DNA of 64,000 bases from Saprospirales bacterium (GCA_007695035.1 REEO01000067.1:1-64000); one strand, 5' to 3'; counted from the first letter of the stretch, positions 17,407 through 26,669 are shown. Numbers and translations: made by a program. The notes: generated from the letters alone by a model not told the origin.

Positions 17407-17742
17407 TCAGCAGATATCATTGCAGTCCGGGGGAGTGTATCTCTCAAACAATTGGTGAAAAACATTTTTGAATTCACTCCATTTTTGGGGATTGATGCAG
17501 TAATTGACCGAAACCCCCTCAATGGTTCCCTGGAGAATACCGGTGCTTTTAAGCTCTTTCAGGTGTTGGCTGATAGTAGGTTGGGCCAACCCCAGCTCTT
17601 TTACCAAATGACTGTTGCAGCAGGTATTGGATTTTAATAAGTATTCGATAATTGCAACCCTGGCCGGATGAGCAAATACCCTGGCAAATGTGGCAATTTG
17701 GTTTTGCTTCTCCGTAAATAAATCAGATTTTGTAACCCCCAT
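17407..17742 (-). CDS. arsR: ArsR family metalloregulator (111 aa)
   Basis: Winged-helix repressor. The recognition helix is in L-V-K-E-L-G-L-A-Q-P-T-I-S-Q-H-L (about 48-63). The vicinal cysteines in N-T-C-C-N-S (41-42) and a C-terminal pair in P-D-C-N-D-I-C could form an As(III)/Sb(III) site. It probably represses the operon until arsenite binds. Unusually, it is in the middle of the operon (after arsD and arsA). Its ATG lies one base from the arsA stop codon. Confidence 0.93.
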   Translation of the reverse strand: MGVTKSDLFTEKQNQIATFARVFAHPARVAIIEYLLKSNTCCNSHLVKELGLAQPTISQHLKELKSTGILQGTIEGVSVNYCINPQKWSEFKNVFHQLFERYTPPDCNDIC

Positions 17743-17743
17743 C

Positions 17744-19531
17744 TTAATTTGCTTTCATTAATTGATTTTCAGAATAAAACCTGAGGATTGCTGGTAGCAA
17801 CTTCTCCTCTGGAATGAAGGGTATTCCGTACAGGCGCTTAGCCAGGTTTTCGTCTATGTTTTGAATAACCTCCCCCTCAGCCAGTGCTCTGCTTTTGAGC
17901 AGGGGATCTTTCAGGCCATCCTGCATAGAAAGGCTTTGGTTTACAATCCAGGCATAGGGGTGAATTCCGGCGCGCTTTAAATCCTCCTGAAGTGCAGCGG
18001 CTTCCCGCATTGGAGTTGTTTCCGGAAGGGAGACGAGAATCACCTTTGACTTTTCTGCATCCTGCAATGCCATGTATGGTGTTTTGATTTTTGAAGGATC
18101 CATGTCGGTGTTTCGGAGTACTTCACGGTGGTAACTTCCGGCAGTATCCAGTAGCAGCAAGGTGTGCCCGGTCGGGGCAGTATCAATCACTACAAACTTC
18201 CGCCTGGCCTGTTGTATGGCCTTTGAAAAAGCGTGAAAAACGGCCACCTCTTCCGTGCATGGTGATTTTAAGTCTTCCAGGAGAAGTTTCCGTCCCTCTT
18301 CATTCAGTTTTTTCCCCTTTCGCTCAAGCACCTTTTCGGTATAGCGCTTTGTCTCTAGTTTGGGATCAATGCGGTCTATGGTCATGTTGGAGGGAAGTTC
18401 ATCCAATTGATTGATAAAATCCTGGACATGGGCGGCAGGATCGGTGGTAGTGAGGTGCACATCAAATCCTCTTCGCGCTATCATTACCGCTAAAACAGAA
18501 GCTGCAATGGTTTTTCCAACACCGCCTTTTCCCATGGTCATGATCAGTCCTTGATCTTGCCTCCCGGTGAGATCCTCAACCATTTGGTCAAGGCCATTGA
18601 GTTCATACCTCAATTCACTGGTGACGGTGAGCTGGTCGGCGACGAGTTTTTCCTGAAGCTCTGTATTCAAAAGCGAGCGCAACTTTTCAATCCCCAGCAG
18701 ATTATAGGGCAGCAATGGGTAGGTTTGCAGCGGAATATTTTGAAGCTTTTCAGGGATTTCATTCAATTGTTTTTGCGCCATTGCTTCCATTTTTTGAGAC
18801 AGAGCATCTGAGGAATCCATGGACTGGAATACTCCATTGACAAGCAGTTCCTGATTTTGCAATCCCAATTGATTGAGCTCTTCGCTGGTTCTCCATGCTT
18901 CTCTGAGCGAAGATTGTTCTGCGCGGGCCACGAGGTAAAATGTCGTTTTGGAAGCATCTCGCAGTGTTGCTACTACCTTGTTGTAACGCTCCTGACTGCT
19001 CTTTAATGCCGACGTGGGCCCCAAACAAGAAGCTCCGTCCGGGTTTTCTTCCGAAAATGTAGCCCAGGCGGCCGGCAATTCAAGCAATCGCAATGTGTGA
19101 CCTGTAGGCGCTGTGTCAAAAATTACCACATCGAACTTGCCACCCTCATTCTCGCCTGAAATGAAGCGCGAAAATTCATCAAAGGAAGCAATTTCAGTTG
19201 TACAGGCTCCGGAGAGTTCCTCATTCATTTTTCTTATTTCAGCCTCCGGGAGAATGTCTTTTAGCGGTTCCGTCACCCGTTTGCGGTACTCCTCTGCTGA
19301 GACTTCGGGGTTGATGTTGATGGAGAAAAGATTGGGTACTCCTTTTACAGGACTGATCTTTTCATCTACTGAACTCTCAAGTACATCCTGAAGGTTGGAT
19401 GCCGGATCTGTACTCACCAGCAAAACCCTCTTGCCTTCATCAGCGAGTTTTACAGCATTGGCGCAGGCCAGAGAAGTTTTTCCCACACCGCCTTTGCCAG
19501 TGAAAAATAAATAGGGGGTTGTTTGATTCAT
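17744..19531 (-). CDS. arsA: Arsenite pump ATPase ArsA (595 aa)
   Basis: Two homologous ATPase halves fused: deviant Walker A motifs G-K-G-G-V-G-K-T occur near residue 13 and near residue 333. Each half has the D-T-A-P-T-G-H-T signature. Length (595) fits the two-domain bacterial ArsA (about 580). It energises arsenite export, usually through ArsB; with an Acr3 carrier the coupling is less well established. A gap of about 220 bp separates it from arsD upstream. Confidence 0.95.
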   Translation of the reverse strand: MNQTTPYLFFTGKGGVGKTSLACANAVKLADEGKRVLLVSTDPASNLQDVLESSVDEKISPVKGVPNLFSININPEVSAEEYRKRVTEPLKDILPEAEIRKMNEELSGACTTEIASFDEFSRFISGENEGGKFDVVIFDTAPTGHTLRLLELPAAWATFSEENPDGASCLGPTSALKSSQERYNKVVATLRDASKTTFYLVARAEQSSLREAWRTSEELNQLGLQNQELLVNGVFQSMDSSDALSQKMEAMAQKQLNEIPEKLQNIPLQTYPLLPYNLLGIEKLRSLLNTELQEKLVADQLTVTSELRYELNGLDQMVEDLTGRQDQGLIMTMGKGGVGKTIAASVLAVMIARRGFDVHLTTTDPAAHVQDFINQLDELPSNMTIDRIDPKLETKRYTEKVLERKGKKLNEEGRKLLLEDLKSPCTEEVAVFHAFSKAIQQARRKFVVIDTAPTGHTLLLLDTAGSYHREVLRNTDMDPSKIKTPYMALQDAEKSKVILVSLPETTPMREAAALQEDLKRAGIHPYAWIVNQSLSMQDGLKDPLLKSRALAEGEVIQNIDENLAKRLYGIPFIPEEKLLPAILRFYSENQLMKAN

Positions 19532-19754
19532 TTGTTTATGTAGTTTTTTGTCAAAAATGGACTCAAAAATGCCCTTTTCTGTCGGGCCTTACAACATTGT
19601 TGTTGGGCTCCGGTTCAAAATTTAATCCAACCGCTCAAAGCCTCCTACAAGGAGTAACTAGCTCAGGTGAGCACCAGTCAAACAAACGACTGTGTTTCAG
19701 TACTGGACTCATTTCCGACTTTCATTTCGCGGTGGAACCCGGTCGTACAATTGA

Positions 19755-20123
19755 CTAACAGCACCCCGGTCCTGAGCAACAAGATCCTTTGCTGCTTCCC
19801 GCAGTTTCTATTTCCTCTTTTTGGGAGATACTGAGCCATTTTTCCCATTGACCCCTTGCAGGATAAGCACCGGACATGACAATTTGGCCATTTATCAAAA
19901 TATAGGGTAGTGATCCAAGGCCTTCTTTCTGAAGCTTTTCAACTGCCTGGGGATAGTTTTTGAATGCTGCTGCATCATTGGATACATTGTGCCGACTAAC
20001 CTCGTGGCCCATTTCTTTCAACCACTTTACATTGGCAGCGGCTTGGACCAGCGTTTCATCCACTTCCTCTCCACAAACTCCTGTGCTGCAACACATTGCC
20101 GGGTCTAAAATCGTTATTTTCAT
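19755..20123 (-). CDS. arsD: Arsenite metallochaperone ArsD (122 aa)
   Basis: Delivers As(III) to ArsA. The vicinal pair C11-C12 and C17 match the essential ArsD cysteines, and the C-terminus carries two further CC pairs (S-C-C-S-G-P-G-C-C). The start at 20123 gives the canonical M-K-I-T-I-L-D-P-A-M-C-C; an ATG one codon earlier (20126) is also possible. The longer open frame to 20216 runs through promoter-like DNA. It is the first gene of the ars operon. Confidence 0.93.
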   Translation of the reverse strand: MKITILDPAMCCSTGVCGEEVDETLVQAAANVKWLKEMGHEVSRHNVSNDAAAFKNYPQAVEKLQKEGLGSLPYILINGQIVMSGAYPARGQWEKWLSISQKEEIETAGSSKGSCCSGPGCC

Positions 20124-20126
20124 CAT

Positions 20127-20180
20127 TGCAAATTTCAATTTATAAATACATTGCAATATTACTATAAATAGGTGGGAAGC
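20127..20180 (-). promoter_or_regulatory. Putative ars operon promoter/operator
   Basis: Immediately upstream of arsD, the 8-mer TATAAATA occurs at 20141-20148 and 20163-20170, exactly 22 bp apart (two helical turns), with the palindrome ATTGCAAT between them (20150-20157). Such spaced AT-rich repeats are what an ArsR-family dimer could bind. This is inference: no known operator consensus for this regulator is available to me. Confidence 0.35.
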
Positions 20181-20244
20181 AGAAATTTTTTTAGAGATAC
20201 TTTTTAGAAAAATCACCTAAAAACGGGTGATGGATTCCCATCAA

Positions 20245-20770
20245 TTAATTAGCGCGCAATGGTTTTGAACGCCCTGGATTGGTTGGTTCGGATATTTTGG
20301 ATGAATCAGAAATCTTACCTTTTGTGGTGGAAGCTTTATTTTCAATACTGAGATGTGCTTTTACAGTAGAATATCGGCCTTGCTTCAAATTTCTTCTCTG
20401 AAAGGCAATGGGTTAGCCTTTCAGGTAAATATCAACAGTTTTCCCAAAGTAGAACCGGGCTTTACTCTTTAATTAAGTAGGGAAAATACTGGGCCAAATC
20501 CTCAAATCTGCGTTTTTTAACCCAAAAGCGGTTGGAAACAGATCATTTAACGACGCATTATCCAGACTCAGGATTTCGTCAAAGTCAAATCCATGCGCCT
20601 CAAATTCCTCTGTTTAGCTATTTTCAGTATTCCTTGTAATCCTCATTTGGGAAGTGATGCGGTGCGATGTGTCCCGGTTGGATGTATGCAGTTTTCGGAT
20701 TTCTCATCCCATTTGCCTGATGGGGGTGCAATGCGGTCTTTGGCCTGATTGCTGAACGTTTTCCGGGTTA
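20245..20770 (-). pseudogene. Decayed IS21-type transposase (IstA remnant)
   Basis: Translating the minus strand with frame switching gives, in order: an N-terminal helix-turn-helix stretch (I-R-K-L-H-T ... S-Q-M-R-I-T-R-N-T), a helical segment (E-E-F-E-A-H-G-F-D-F-D-E-I-L-S-L-D-N), then R-R-F-E-D-L-A-Q-Y-F-P-Y-L-I-K-E, then a C-terminal segment (K-A-R-F-Y-F-G-K-T-V-D-I-Y-L-K-G, stop, P-I-A-F-Q-R-R-N-L) ending at a TAA at 20245-20247. These resemble the start and end of IS21 IstA proteins. The central DDE integrase core is missing, and there are several frameshifts and in-frame stops. No IstB ATPase gene is present. It is an old, internally deleted insertion between the ars operon and the cupin gene. 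Confidence 0.6.
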
Positions 20771-20797
20771 TTGTAGGGTGGGTACTGTATGCGTCTG

Positions 20798-21355
20798 TTA
20801 TTTTTCTATACCTGAATACTTCTTGTAAATAGCTCTGTACCCAAAGAGTCTGCCAATGGGGCCAATGATGTTCATCAGTAAATTTTGAACTCCGAGGGGA
20901 ATGTCGGCGAGATAGGTTTTGCTGTCCAGGTACTTGAGGGTTACCAATTCCTGAATCAATCCATATTTCCCATTTTTGCTCTTTCCGTCAGCAGCCAGAC
21001 CAACCAGGTTTTCTATCAGGTAATCAAAGTCAGAACCGGGAGACATCGTGTGGATATAGGATACGGGAATTTCGTCATTGTTGTAGTGGTTATGAGGCGT
21101 ATTTTTGGGCAGTGTGATTTTCTCACCTGCTGTGAGGGTTTTGGTCTGCCCATCCAGCATTACCGTTAAACTTCCCGAAATTATTTCAAAGGTTTCATCC
21201 TGAAAAACGTGAAAGTGATTGGGGACGAGCGGCCCTTTGGTCCTGACAGTGGCTTTCATCGTTACCCGCTCTCCATCCGTGTCCTTAGAGGTTTCAATGA
21301 ACTCGTAGGTGTCTCCACTGAGTGGATTTTTCAGTATTTGGCCTATTGTTGGCAT
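20798..21355 (-). CDS. Cupin domain protein (185 aa)
   Basis: A single cupin barrel with the first metal motif N-H-F-H-V-F-Q-D-E-T-F-E and the second near P-K-N-T-P-H-N-H-Y. The start at 21355 gives a normal N-terminus (M-P-T-I-G-Q); the longer frame to 21454 adds 33 residues without family likeness. A C-terminal extension of about 80 residues has a hydrophobic, possibly membrane-associated patch. The function is unknown; such proteins are common as stand-alone cupins in Bacteroidota. Confidence 0.8.
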   Translation of the reverse strand: MPTIGQILKNPLSGDTYEFIETSKDTDGERVTMKATVRTKGPLVPNHFHVFQDETFEIISGSLTVMLDGQTKTLTAGEKITLPKNTPHNHYNNDEIPVSYIHTMSPGSDFDYLIENLVGLAADGKSKNGKYGLIQELVTLKYLDSKTYLADIPLGVQNLLMNIIGPIGRLFGYRAIYKKYSGIEK

Positions 21356-21769
21356 GTTTCTATTTTTTAACCTGGGACCATGCTTTGTCCGAGTCCACTG
21401 GTTTGGTAAAGGAAAACATTCATCCTCAAAAATAATCAAATCCCGGCATTTCATCTGCCTGGGTAGGGTTTTTATGTGGGAGTTTTCGACTCAGTATTAG
21501 GCATATTGCCATTGTGAAGTAGCTAAACCTATAGGTTTTCAGGGTTACTGTCTTTTTGGGTTCACCGCTAAGGTCGCAGTGCAAGCGGAGAAAAACGCAG
21601 GGATTTTTAACATCACTGTATTCTCTTTGCCTTTCCGGGGGTGACCTTTTTTTACCCTTTAGTCTTGCAATATTAATAAATATAGCAGCAAAAAGATAAC
21701 AAATGATTTTGGTGGATTAGATGCTCCCAGATGATTTTGATGGTGAGAAAAAGGATTCACCGCAAAGGC
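21356..21769. other. Intergenic, no gene recognised
   Basis: Upstream of the cupin gene. The part near 21560-21600 contains the phrase 'accgctaaggtcgcagtgcaagcggag', which resembles family A repeat units. No coding frame is convincing. Confidence 0.4.
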
Positions 21770-21990
21770 CGGAAAGTACGCAGAGAAAATCGCTGAGGGT
21801 AATACAATGCAACTTTCACCGAGCATTATCTCCACTTCGCCTACTTCGGCTGGCCGCTTACTTCGACAAGCATCTCGACTTCGATACATCGCTCAGCACA
21901 TCGCAGCACAGCGCGATATAACGCTCTGCGTTCAAAGCGGCCTCCGCGGTGCGATGTGGTGAGCGCAGTGGAACTGAGTCAAAGAAGCAC
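21770..21990. repeat. Interspersed degenerate repeat block, family A (copy 3, inverted)
   Basis: Contains the units of the other two blocks in the opposite orientation: CCGCTTACTTCGACAAGC (21854-21871) is the exact reverse complement of 12328-12345, followed by 'atctcgacttcgatacatcgctcagcacatcgcagcac'-like units (shown here as a description of the pattern only). It is followed about 50 bp later by the duplicated amidohydrolase fragment. Confidence 0.7.
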
Positions 21991-22040
21991 CGAGATAAAC
22001 CTCAATTGGGATTTCACCCATTTTGGTTACATTAGAGAGG

Positions 22041-22270
22041 AATGCAAACACACCATGCGCATTCTTCTATTCGATCCAGGTTCCCCGGTGCATTACGCGC
22101 TCTAGAGTCCTGGTGTTTCGGATATCATCCAGTGGATTTTTTACCAAAAGAATAAAGGTGGCCTGTTTGCCCTTTGCTATGTTGCCCGCTTCCTGATCGA
22201 TTCCCAGGAATTTGGCGGGGACAGTGGTAGCGGATCTGAGTGCTTCGGCATTGGACATTCCGGCCCGGGT
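22041..22270 (-). pseudogene. Duplicated 3' fragment of the amidohydrolase gene
   Basis: Nearly identical to 12616-12846, covering the last about 67 codons of the amidohydrolase (from A-G-M-S-N-A-E-A-L-R to the stop) plus about 26 bp of its downstream flank. The stop at 22067 is preserved. Homology ends abruptly after CCCGGGT at 22270. An open frame continues upstream to 22318 but its first 17 residues are unrelated. Few substitutions separate the copies, so the duplication is fairly recent. It has no catalytic core and cannot be functional as an enzyme. Confidence 0.85.
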
Positions 22271-22644
22271 AGGGTTAAAATCGTGCATTTTTATACTAAT
22301 ATATAATGGTTTTACCATAATTTATTTTTAATCGCTATTCTGTGGTCTGTTGGGAGGAAATTGATTTGCCAGGGATGTCGTGGAACCTTTTGGTGGTTCG
22401 AATACCGCCGAAAATTGATTCCGGCCTCTGGCAATCATCCTTTGCCAGCCCTGGAGTGGTTGCCATACTTTTCTAAACCCGAATCAAAGAAGAGTTGGTT
22501 TGAGTCAATTTGGCGAATAATAGCCATTGACCTTTATTATGCAAGTCATTGAAAAGACCATAAGAATGGCCAAATGGGTTCTTAAAGGGGTGTTAAATGC
22601 AGTTGGATTCAGGTCCTATGACTGAAGTGAACACCCTTTTTGCC
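22271..22644. other. Intergenic, no gene recognised
   Basis: Separates the duplicated fragment from the TonB receptor gene. A 63-codon plus-strand frame (22361-22552, Trp-rich) has no recognisable family and no promoter-like signal, so it is not called. Confidence 0.4.
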
Positions 22645-22652
22645 TATATTTG
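22645..22652 (+). promoter_or_regulatory. Putative -7 element of the TonB receptor gene
   Basis: TATATTTG matches the Bacteroidota -7 consensus TAnnTTTG and lies 20 bp before the start codon at 22673. No good TTTG element is present at the expected upstream distance, so this is tentative. Confidence 0.35.
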
Positions 22653-22672
22653 AGCCTTTAAAAGCATACTTG

Positions 22673-24967
22673 ATGAAGAACATGAGATTTTGGGGAGTAA
22701 TGGTGGGTTTGTTTTTCTTCCACTTGTCGCTTTTTGGGCAGGAGACGGGTACGATTCGCGGGAACCTTTACGATGCGGAGAGTGGGGATCCCATTGCTTT
22801 TGGTAACGTCTATATAAAGGAGTTAGAAATAGGGACCAATACTGATTTGGATGGTTTCTTCAATTTCTCTGACCTGGAAGTTGGTTCCTATCGGCTGGTT
22901 TTTACCTATCTGGGTTTTGACAGCACATCCGTTGAAGTTAACCTCAGAAGAGGGGATATTGAGTATTTGCGGGTTTTTTTGGATCCCTCGGGCGTGACTT
23001 TGGGTGAGGTCGATGTATCCGCCCGGCGCGATCAGGCCGAAACCCAGGTTCAGGTGTCGCGGATTCAGGTTTCGCCCAGTGAATTGAAAGCTCTTCCCTC
23101 CACCGGTGGCGATTCTGACCTGGCCCAGTATCTTCCGGTTTTGCCAGGTGTGGTTTTTACCGGTGACCAGGGAGGACAGCTATACATAAGGGGAGGTAGC
23201 CCGGTTCAGAACAGGGTTTTACTGGATGGAATGACCATCTACAATCCCTTTCACTCCATTGGCTTTTACAGTGTTTTTGACACAGAGACTATACAAAACG
23301 TGGATGTGTACACCGGTGGGTTTGGCGCGCAATACGGTGGGCGCACATCCGCAGTGATTGATGTAAGAACCCGGGATGGCAATATGCGCCGCAATGCCGG
23401 GATGGTTTCGGTAAGCCCTTTCCAGGCTCGTTTCCTGCTTGAGGGACCCATCAAAAAGATGACTCCTAGAGGGGATGAAGGCAGCATATCCTTTATGATG
23501 TCCGGCAAAACCTCTTACCTGGATCGAACTTCAAAAAATATATACTCTTACGCTTCTGATTCACTGGGACTGCCTTTTTCTTTCACTGATTTGTATGGAA
23601 AAGTAACCTTTTTGGGGTCGAATGGCTCCAAAGCTTCATTATTTGGTTTCAACCACCAGGACCGTGTTGATTATCCGGGCATAGCAACGGTGGATTGGAA
23701 TTCATACGGCGGAGGTGCACGGATCAGTATCATTCCGTCTAACAGTAATTTGATAATTGGTTCCACCCTGGCTTTTAGTGAGTATGAGATAGAGATGGTC
23801 GAAGGCGATGAGCCCCCGAGACGAAATGCGATTTCAGGCTTCGATATCGGGCTTGATTTCACCTACTTCGGCGTTACCAGCGAAATACGCTATGGATTTA
23901 ATGTGCACGGACTCAGCACCGACTTTACTTTCCGCAATCCGGTGGGAATAACCTTTTCTCAGACGACCAACAATACCGAGATATCCGCATTTTTCAATGT
24001 CAACCAAAAATGGGGCGATGCGATAATTGAGCCCGGGTTGAGGTTGCACTATTACGCATCCATCAATGCCCTGAGTCTGGAGCCGAGGTTAGGTTCCAAG
24101 TGGAATGTGACCGACGATTTCAGGTTGAAGGCCGCTGGTGGAATATATTCTCAAAATCTTATAAGCACCATAAACGAAAGAGATATTGTCAATCTGTTCA
24201 ACGGGTTTTTGAGTGCAACCGGGGAGACTATTTATGAACCAGGATCAACTATCCGCGAGGCCGATAGCAGATTGCAAAAAGCGTGGCATATTGGGGGTGG
24301 TTTTGAGCTGGATCTGATGAATAATTTTCTGGAGCTTAATGTAGAGCCCTACTACAAGCGCTTTGATCGCATTATCAACATCAATCGCAATAAACTCAGA
24401 CCAGGCGATCCCAACTATGTAACCGAGACCGGTAATGCTTACGGATTGGATGTTTCCGCGGCCTACGACAGAAAAGACCTCTACATTTGGGCAACTTATT
24501 CGCTGGCGTATGTGGACAGGGACGATGGCTTTCAAACCTATCCGACCAATTTTGACCGCAGACACAATGCCAACCTGCTAGTGACCTACAGCTTTGGAGA
24601 AGAAAACCAGTGGGAAGCAGGTGCGCGCTGGAACCTGGGATCCGGTTTTCCCTTTACGAGGATTAGGGCATTTTTCGGGGACCTCCAATTTGACCGGTCC
24701 AATGAGTTCGATGTGATCACCGGCAATCCGGAAGTGCGCCCCATTTTTGAAGAGGAATTGAATGTCGGAAGGTTGCCTTACTATCACAGACTCGATTTAT
24801 CACTCAAGCGCTTTGTAAAATTGACCAACAACATTGATCTGGAACTCACAGCCAGCGTTACCAATGCCTACGACAGGGAAAATATCTTCTACTTTGATGT
24901 AATAGAACTGGAGCGGGTGGACCAACTACCCATACTTCCGAGTATATCCGCCCAATTTAGCTTCTAA
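22673..24967 (+). CDS. TonB-dependent receptor with carboxypeptidase-regulatory-like domain (764 aa)
   Basis: An outer-membrane transporter. A signal peptide (about 1-22, ending F-G-Q) is followed by a CarboxypepD_reg-like beta-sandwich (about 25-105), the plug domain with L-P-G-V-V...G-G-Q-L-Y-I-R-G-G-S-P-V-Q-N-R-V-L-L-D-G and G-G-F-G-A-Q-Y-G-G-R, and a beta-barrel ending with aromatic F-S-F. The ATG at 22673 gives a clean signal peptide; a TTG further upstream would add 11 residues. No SusD-like partner follows, so it is a stand-alone receptor and the ligand is unknown. Confidence 0.92.
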   Translation: MKNMRFWGVMVGLFFFHLSLFGQETGTIRGNLYDAESGDPIAFGNVYIKELEIGTNTDLDGFFNFSDLEVGSYRLVFTYLGFDSTSVEVNLRRGDIEYLRVFLDPSGVTLGEVDVSARRDQAETQVQVSRIQVSPSELKALPSTGGDSDLAQYLPVLPGVVFTGDQGGQLYIRGGSPVQNRVLLDGMTIYNPFHSIGFYSVFDTETIQNVDVYTGGFGAQYGGRTSAVIDVRTRDGNMRRNAGMVSVSPFQARFLLEGPIKKMTPRGDEGSISFMMSGKTSYLDRTSKNIYSYASDSLGLPFSFTDLYGKVTFLGSNGSKASLFGFNHQDRVDYPGIATVDWNSYGGGARISIIPSNSNLIIGSTLAFSEYEIEMVEGDEPPRRNAISGFDIGLDFTYFGVTSEIRYGFNVHGLSTDFTFRNPVGITFSQTTNNTEISAFFNVNQKWGDAIIEPGLRLHYYASINALSLEPRLGSKWNVTDDFRLKAAGGIYSQNLISTINERDIVNLFNGFLSATGETIYEPGSTIREADSRLQKAWHIGGGFELDLMNNFLELNVEPYYKRFDRIININRNKLRPGDPNYVTETGNAYGLDVSAAYDRKDLYIWATYSLAYVDRDDGFQTYPTNFDRRHNANLLVTYSFGEENQWEAGARWNLGSGFPFTRIRAFFGDLQFDRSNEFDVITGNPEVRPIFEEELNVGRLPYYHRLDLSLKRFVKLTNNIDLELTASVTNAYDRENIFYFDVIELERVDQLPILPSISAQFSF

Positions 24968-25109
24968 GACTGAGCCTGGGGGTGATTTGAATGAGAAATA
25001 GTGCTAAACCTTTTATACCGTAGCGCGTTGAATCGATGCCCTGTGACAAAAATTCTGTAATTTTGCATCCGGGGTTGTCATAATTGCAAACTTATATTTT
25101 ATATACAAT

Positions 25110-25487
25110 ATGAAGTACGAACTTGAAAAGAAGGATCAATATACTGTTTTTAAGGTAAAGGAGGAGAACATCAACTCGGTCCTTGCCCCTCAGTTGAAAA
25201 GTGAGTTTATCTTCCTTCACAACGAAGGGGTTACCAATCTGATTTTTGACCTGAGTCAGGTGAAGTACATTGACAGTTCGGGCCTGAGTGCCATTCTAAC
25301 TGCCAATCGACTTTGGAAGAACAATGGCTCGCTGATTATCACCGGTGTGGATCACGAACACGTGAAAAAAATCATCGAAATCTCCAGACTGGACAGCATT
25401 TTGACTATAATACCCACACTTCAGGAATCGGTGGAGTTTGCGATGATGGAGGAAATAGAAAGGGAACTTCAGAAGGAAGAGGAGTAG
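25110..25487 (+). CDS. STAS-domain anti-sigma-factor antagonist-like protein (125 aa)
   Basis: A single STAS domain. The phosphoacceptor motif Y-I-D-S-S-G-L is present (about residues 54-60), as in SpoIIAA/RsbV proteins, whose serine phosphorylation by an anti-sigma kinase switches partner binding. A short acidic tail (E-E-I-E-R-E-L-Q-K-E-E-E) follows the domain. No kinase or sigma factor gene is adjacent; it lies 45 bp before the RNase Z gene and may be co-transcribed with it. Confidence 0.88.
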   Translation: MKYELEKKDQYTVFKVKEENINSVLAPQLKSEFIFLHNEGVTNLIFDLSQVKYIDSSGLSAILTANRLWKNNGSLIITGVDHEHVKKIIEISRLDSILTIIPTLQESVEFAMMEEIERELQKEEE

Positions 25488-25532
25488 GGAGGCGGATTAG
25501 TAACTCCCTCCATAATTTCGTAAATCCATTCA

Positions 25533-26450
25533 ATGGAATTCAAAGTTTTGATTCTCGGAAGTAATTCTGCACTGCCAGCTCACGGCCGTCATCCGAGTGC
25601 CCAACTCATCAACATCCACGATCAGCTTTACCTCATGGATTGCGGGGAGGGGACACAGATGCAGCTCGACCGCTACGATGCTAAGAAAAGCAGAATTGAT
25701 TGTGTGTTTATCAGCCACTTACACGGAGACCATTATTTTGGACTTTTCGGTCTCTTGACCACCTACAACCTCATGCAGCGCACGCAGCCACTGAAAGTCT
25801 TTGGCCCCGCCGGTTTAAAGAAAATGATATCCACGGTAATTCACGGCACGGGAAATGAGCTTAAGTACGAGCTCAAAATTGTGGAATTGGACTTTGACGA
25901 GGGACCGCAATTGATCACCGAAGACCGCGAGTCCAGGGTAGTTGCTTTTCCTCTCCAGCACAGAATTCCCACATACGGCTTTATTTTTGAGGAGAAAAAG
26001 GTTCGGGTAAAACTAGATGGGAGGTTGCTCGACCAACACCGTGTGCCTGAGGGTATGCGGGAGGAAATTCGCGCGGGCAGGGATTTTACGGACGAAAATG
26101 GTAAGCGGTATCCGGCATCCTACTTTCAGTCGGAGAAAATCACACCAGGCAAATATGCCTACTGTTCCGATACCCGCTACTTTGAAGAACTCGCTGATTA
26201 TGTAGAAGGCGTGGACCTGCTCTACCACGAAGCCACTTTTCTGGACTCGGAAAAAGAACGCGCTGAAAAAACCATGCACTCCACTGCACGGCAGGCTGCC
26301 GAAATTGCTAAAAATGCTGAAGTGCGGCGTTTGCTACTCGGCCATTTCTCCTCCCGGTACAAATCCCTTACCGATTTTTCCAAAGAGGCCCAATCTGTTT
26401 TTCCACACACTTACCTGGCAGAAGAGGGCAATGTGTTCTCGATAGGATGA
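25533..26450 (+). CDS. rnz: Ribonuclease Z (305 aa)
   Basis: tRNA 3'-processing endonuclease of the metallo-beta-lactamase fold. The histidine motif S-H-L-H-G-D-H-Y-F-G (about 60-69) is intact; further ligands are in C-S-D-T-R-Y and L-L-G-H-F-S-S-R-Y. Length is typical (about 305). A tRNA gene follows 220 bp downstream, a possible substrate, though the proximity is probably coincidental. A bacterium whose tRNA genes mostly lack encoded CCA needs this enzyme: tRNA-Lys here has no CCA in the DNA. Confidence 0.95.
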   Translation: MEFKVLILGSNSALPAHGRHPSAQLINIHDQLYLMDCGEGTQMQLDRYDAKKSRIDCVFISHLHGDHYFGLFGLLTTYNLMQRTQPLKVFGPAGLKKMISTVIHGTGNELKYELKIVELDFDEGPQLITEDRESRVVAFPLQHRIPTYGFIFEEKKVRVKLDGRLLDQHRVPEGMREEIRAGRDFTDENGKRYPASYFQSEKITPGKYAYCSDTRYFEELADYVEGVDLLYHEATFLDSEKERAEKTMHSTARQAAEIAKNAEVRRLLLGHFSSRYKSLTDFSKEAQSVFPHTYLAEEGNVFSIG

Positions 26451-26621
26451 GTCCTTTTCTTCATCATCCATTCCTCGATTGTAATCATCACTGCCGATTT
26501 AGTAAAATTTTTACCTTGAAGCAGGGCTAAATGGGAGTGTGCAAGTTTCTGAAGCACAGTACAATACGGATTTTTACCCCTGCTTGTTATGGAGATTTAG
26601 GCAAAAATGCAGTCTTATTCT

Positions 26622-26650
26622 TTTGAATCCATGAGATTGTCTTATCTTTG
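26622..26650 (+). promoter_or_regulatory. Bacteroidota-type promoter of tRNA-Lys
   Basis: TTTG at 26622-26625 and TATCTTTG at 26643-26650, separated by 17 bp, match the Bacteroidota sigma consensus (TTG, spacer 17-23, TAnnTTTG). The -7 box ends 19 bp before the mature tRNA 5' end. Confidence 0.7.
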
Positions 26651-26669
26651 CGACTCCAAATGAGAAACT

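Noticed and set aside
22361-22552. A 63-codon plus-strand frame with many Trp and Ile
   Set aside because: No family resemblance and a TTG-type or unclear start; treated as chance.
26013-26410. Antisense frames inside the RNase Z gene
   Set aside because: Shadows of a clear RNase Z gene.
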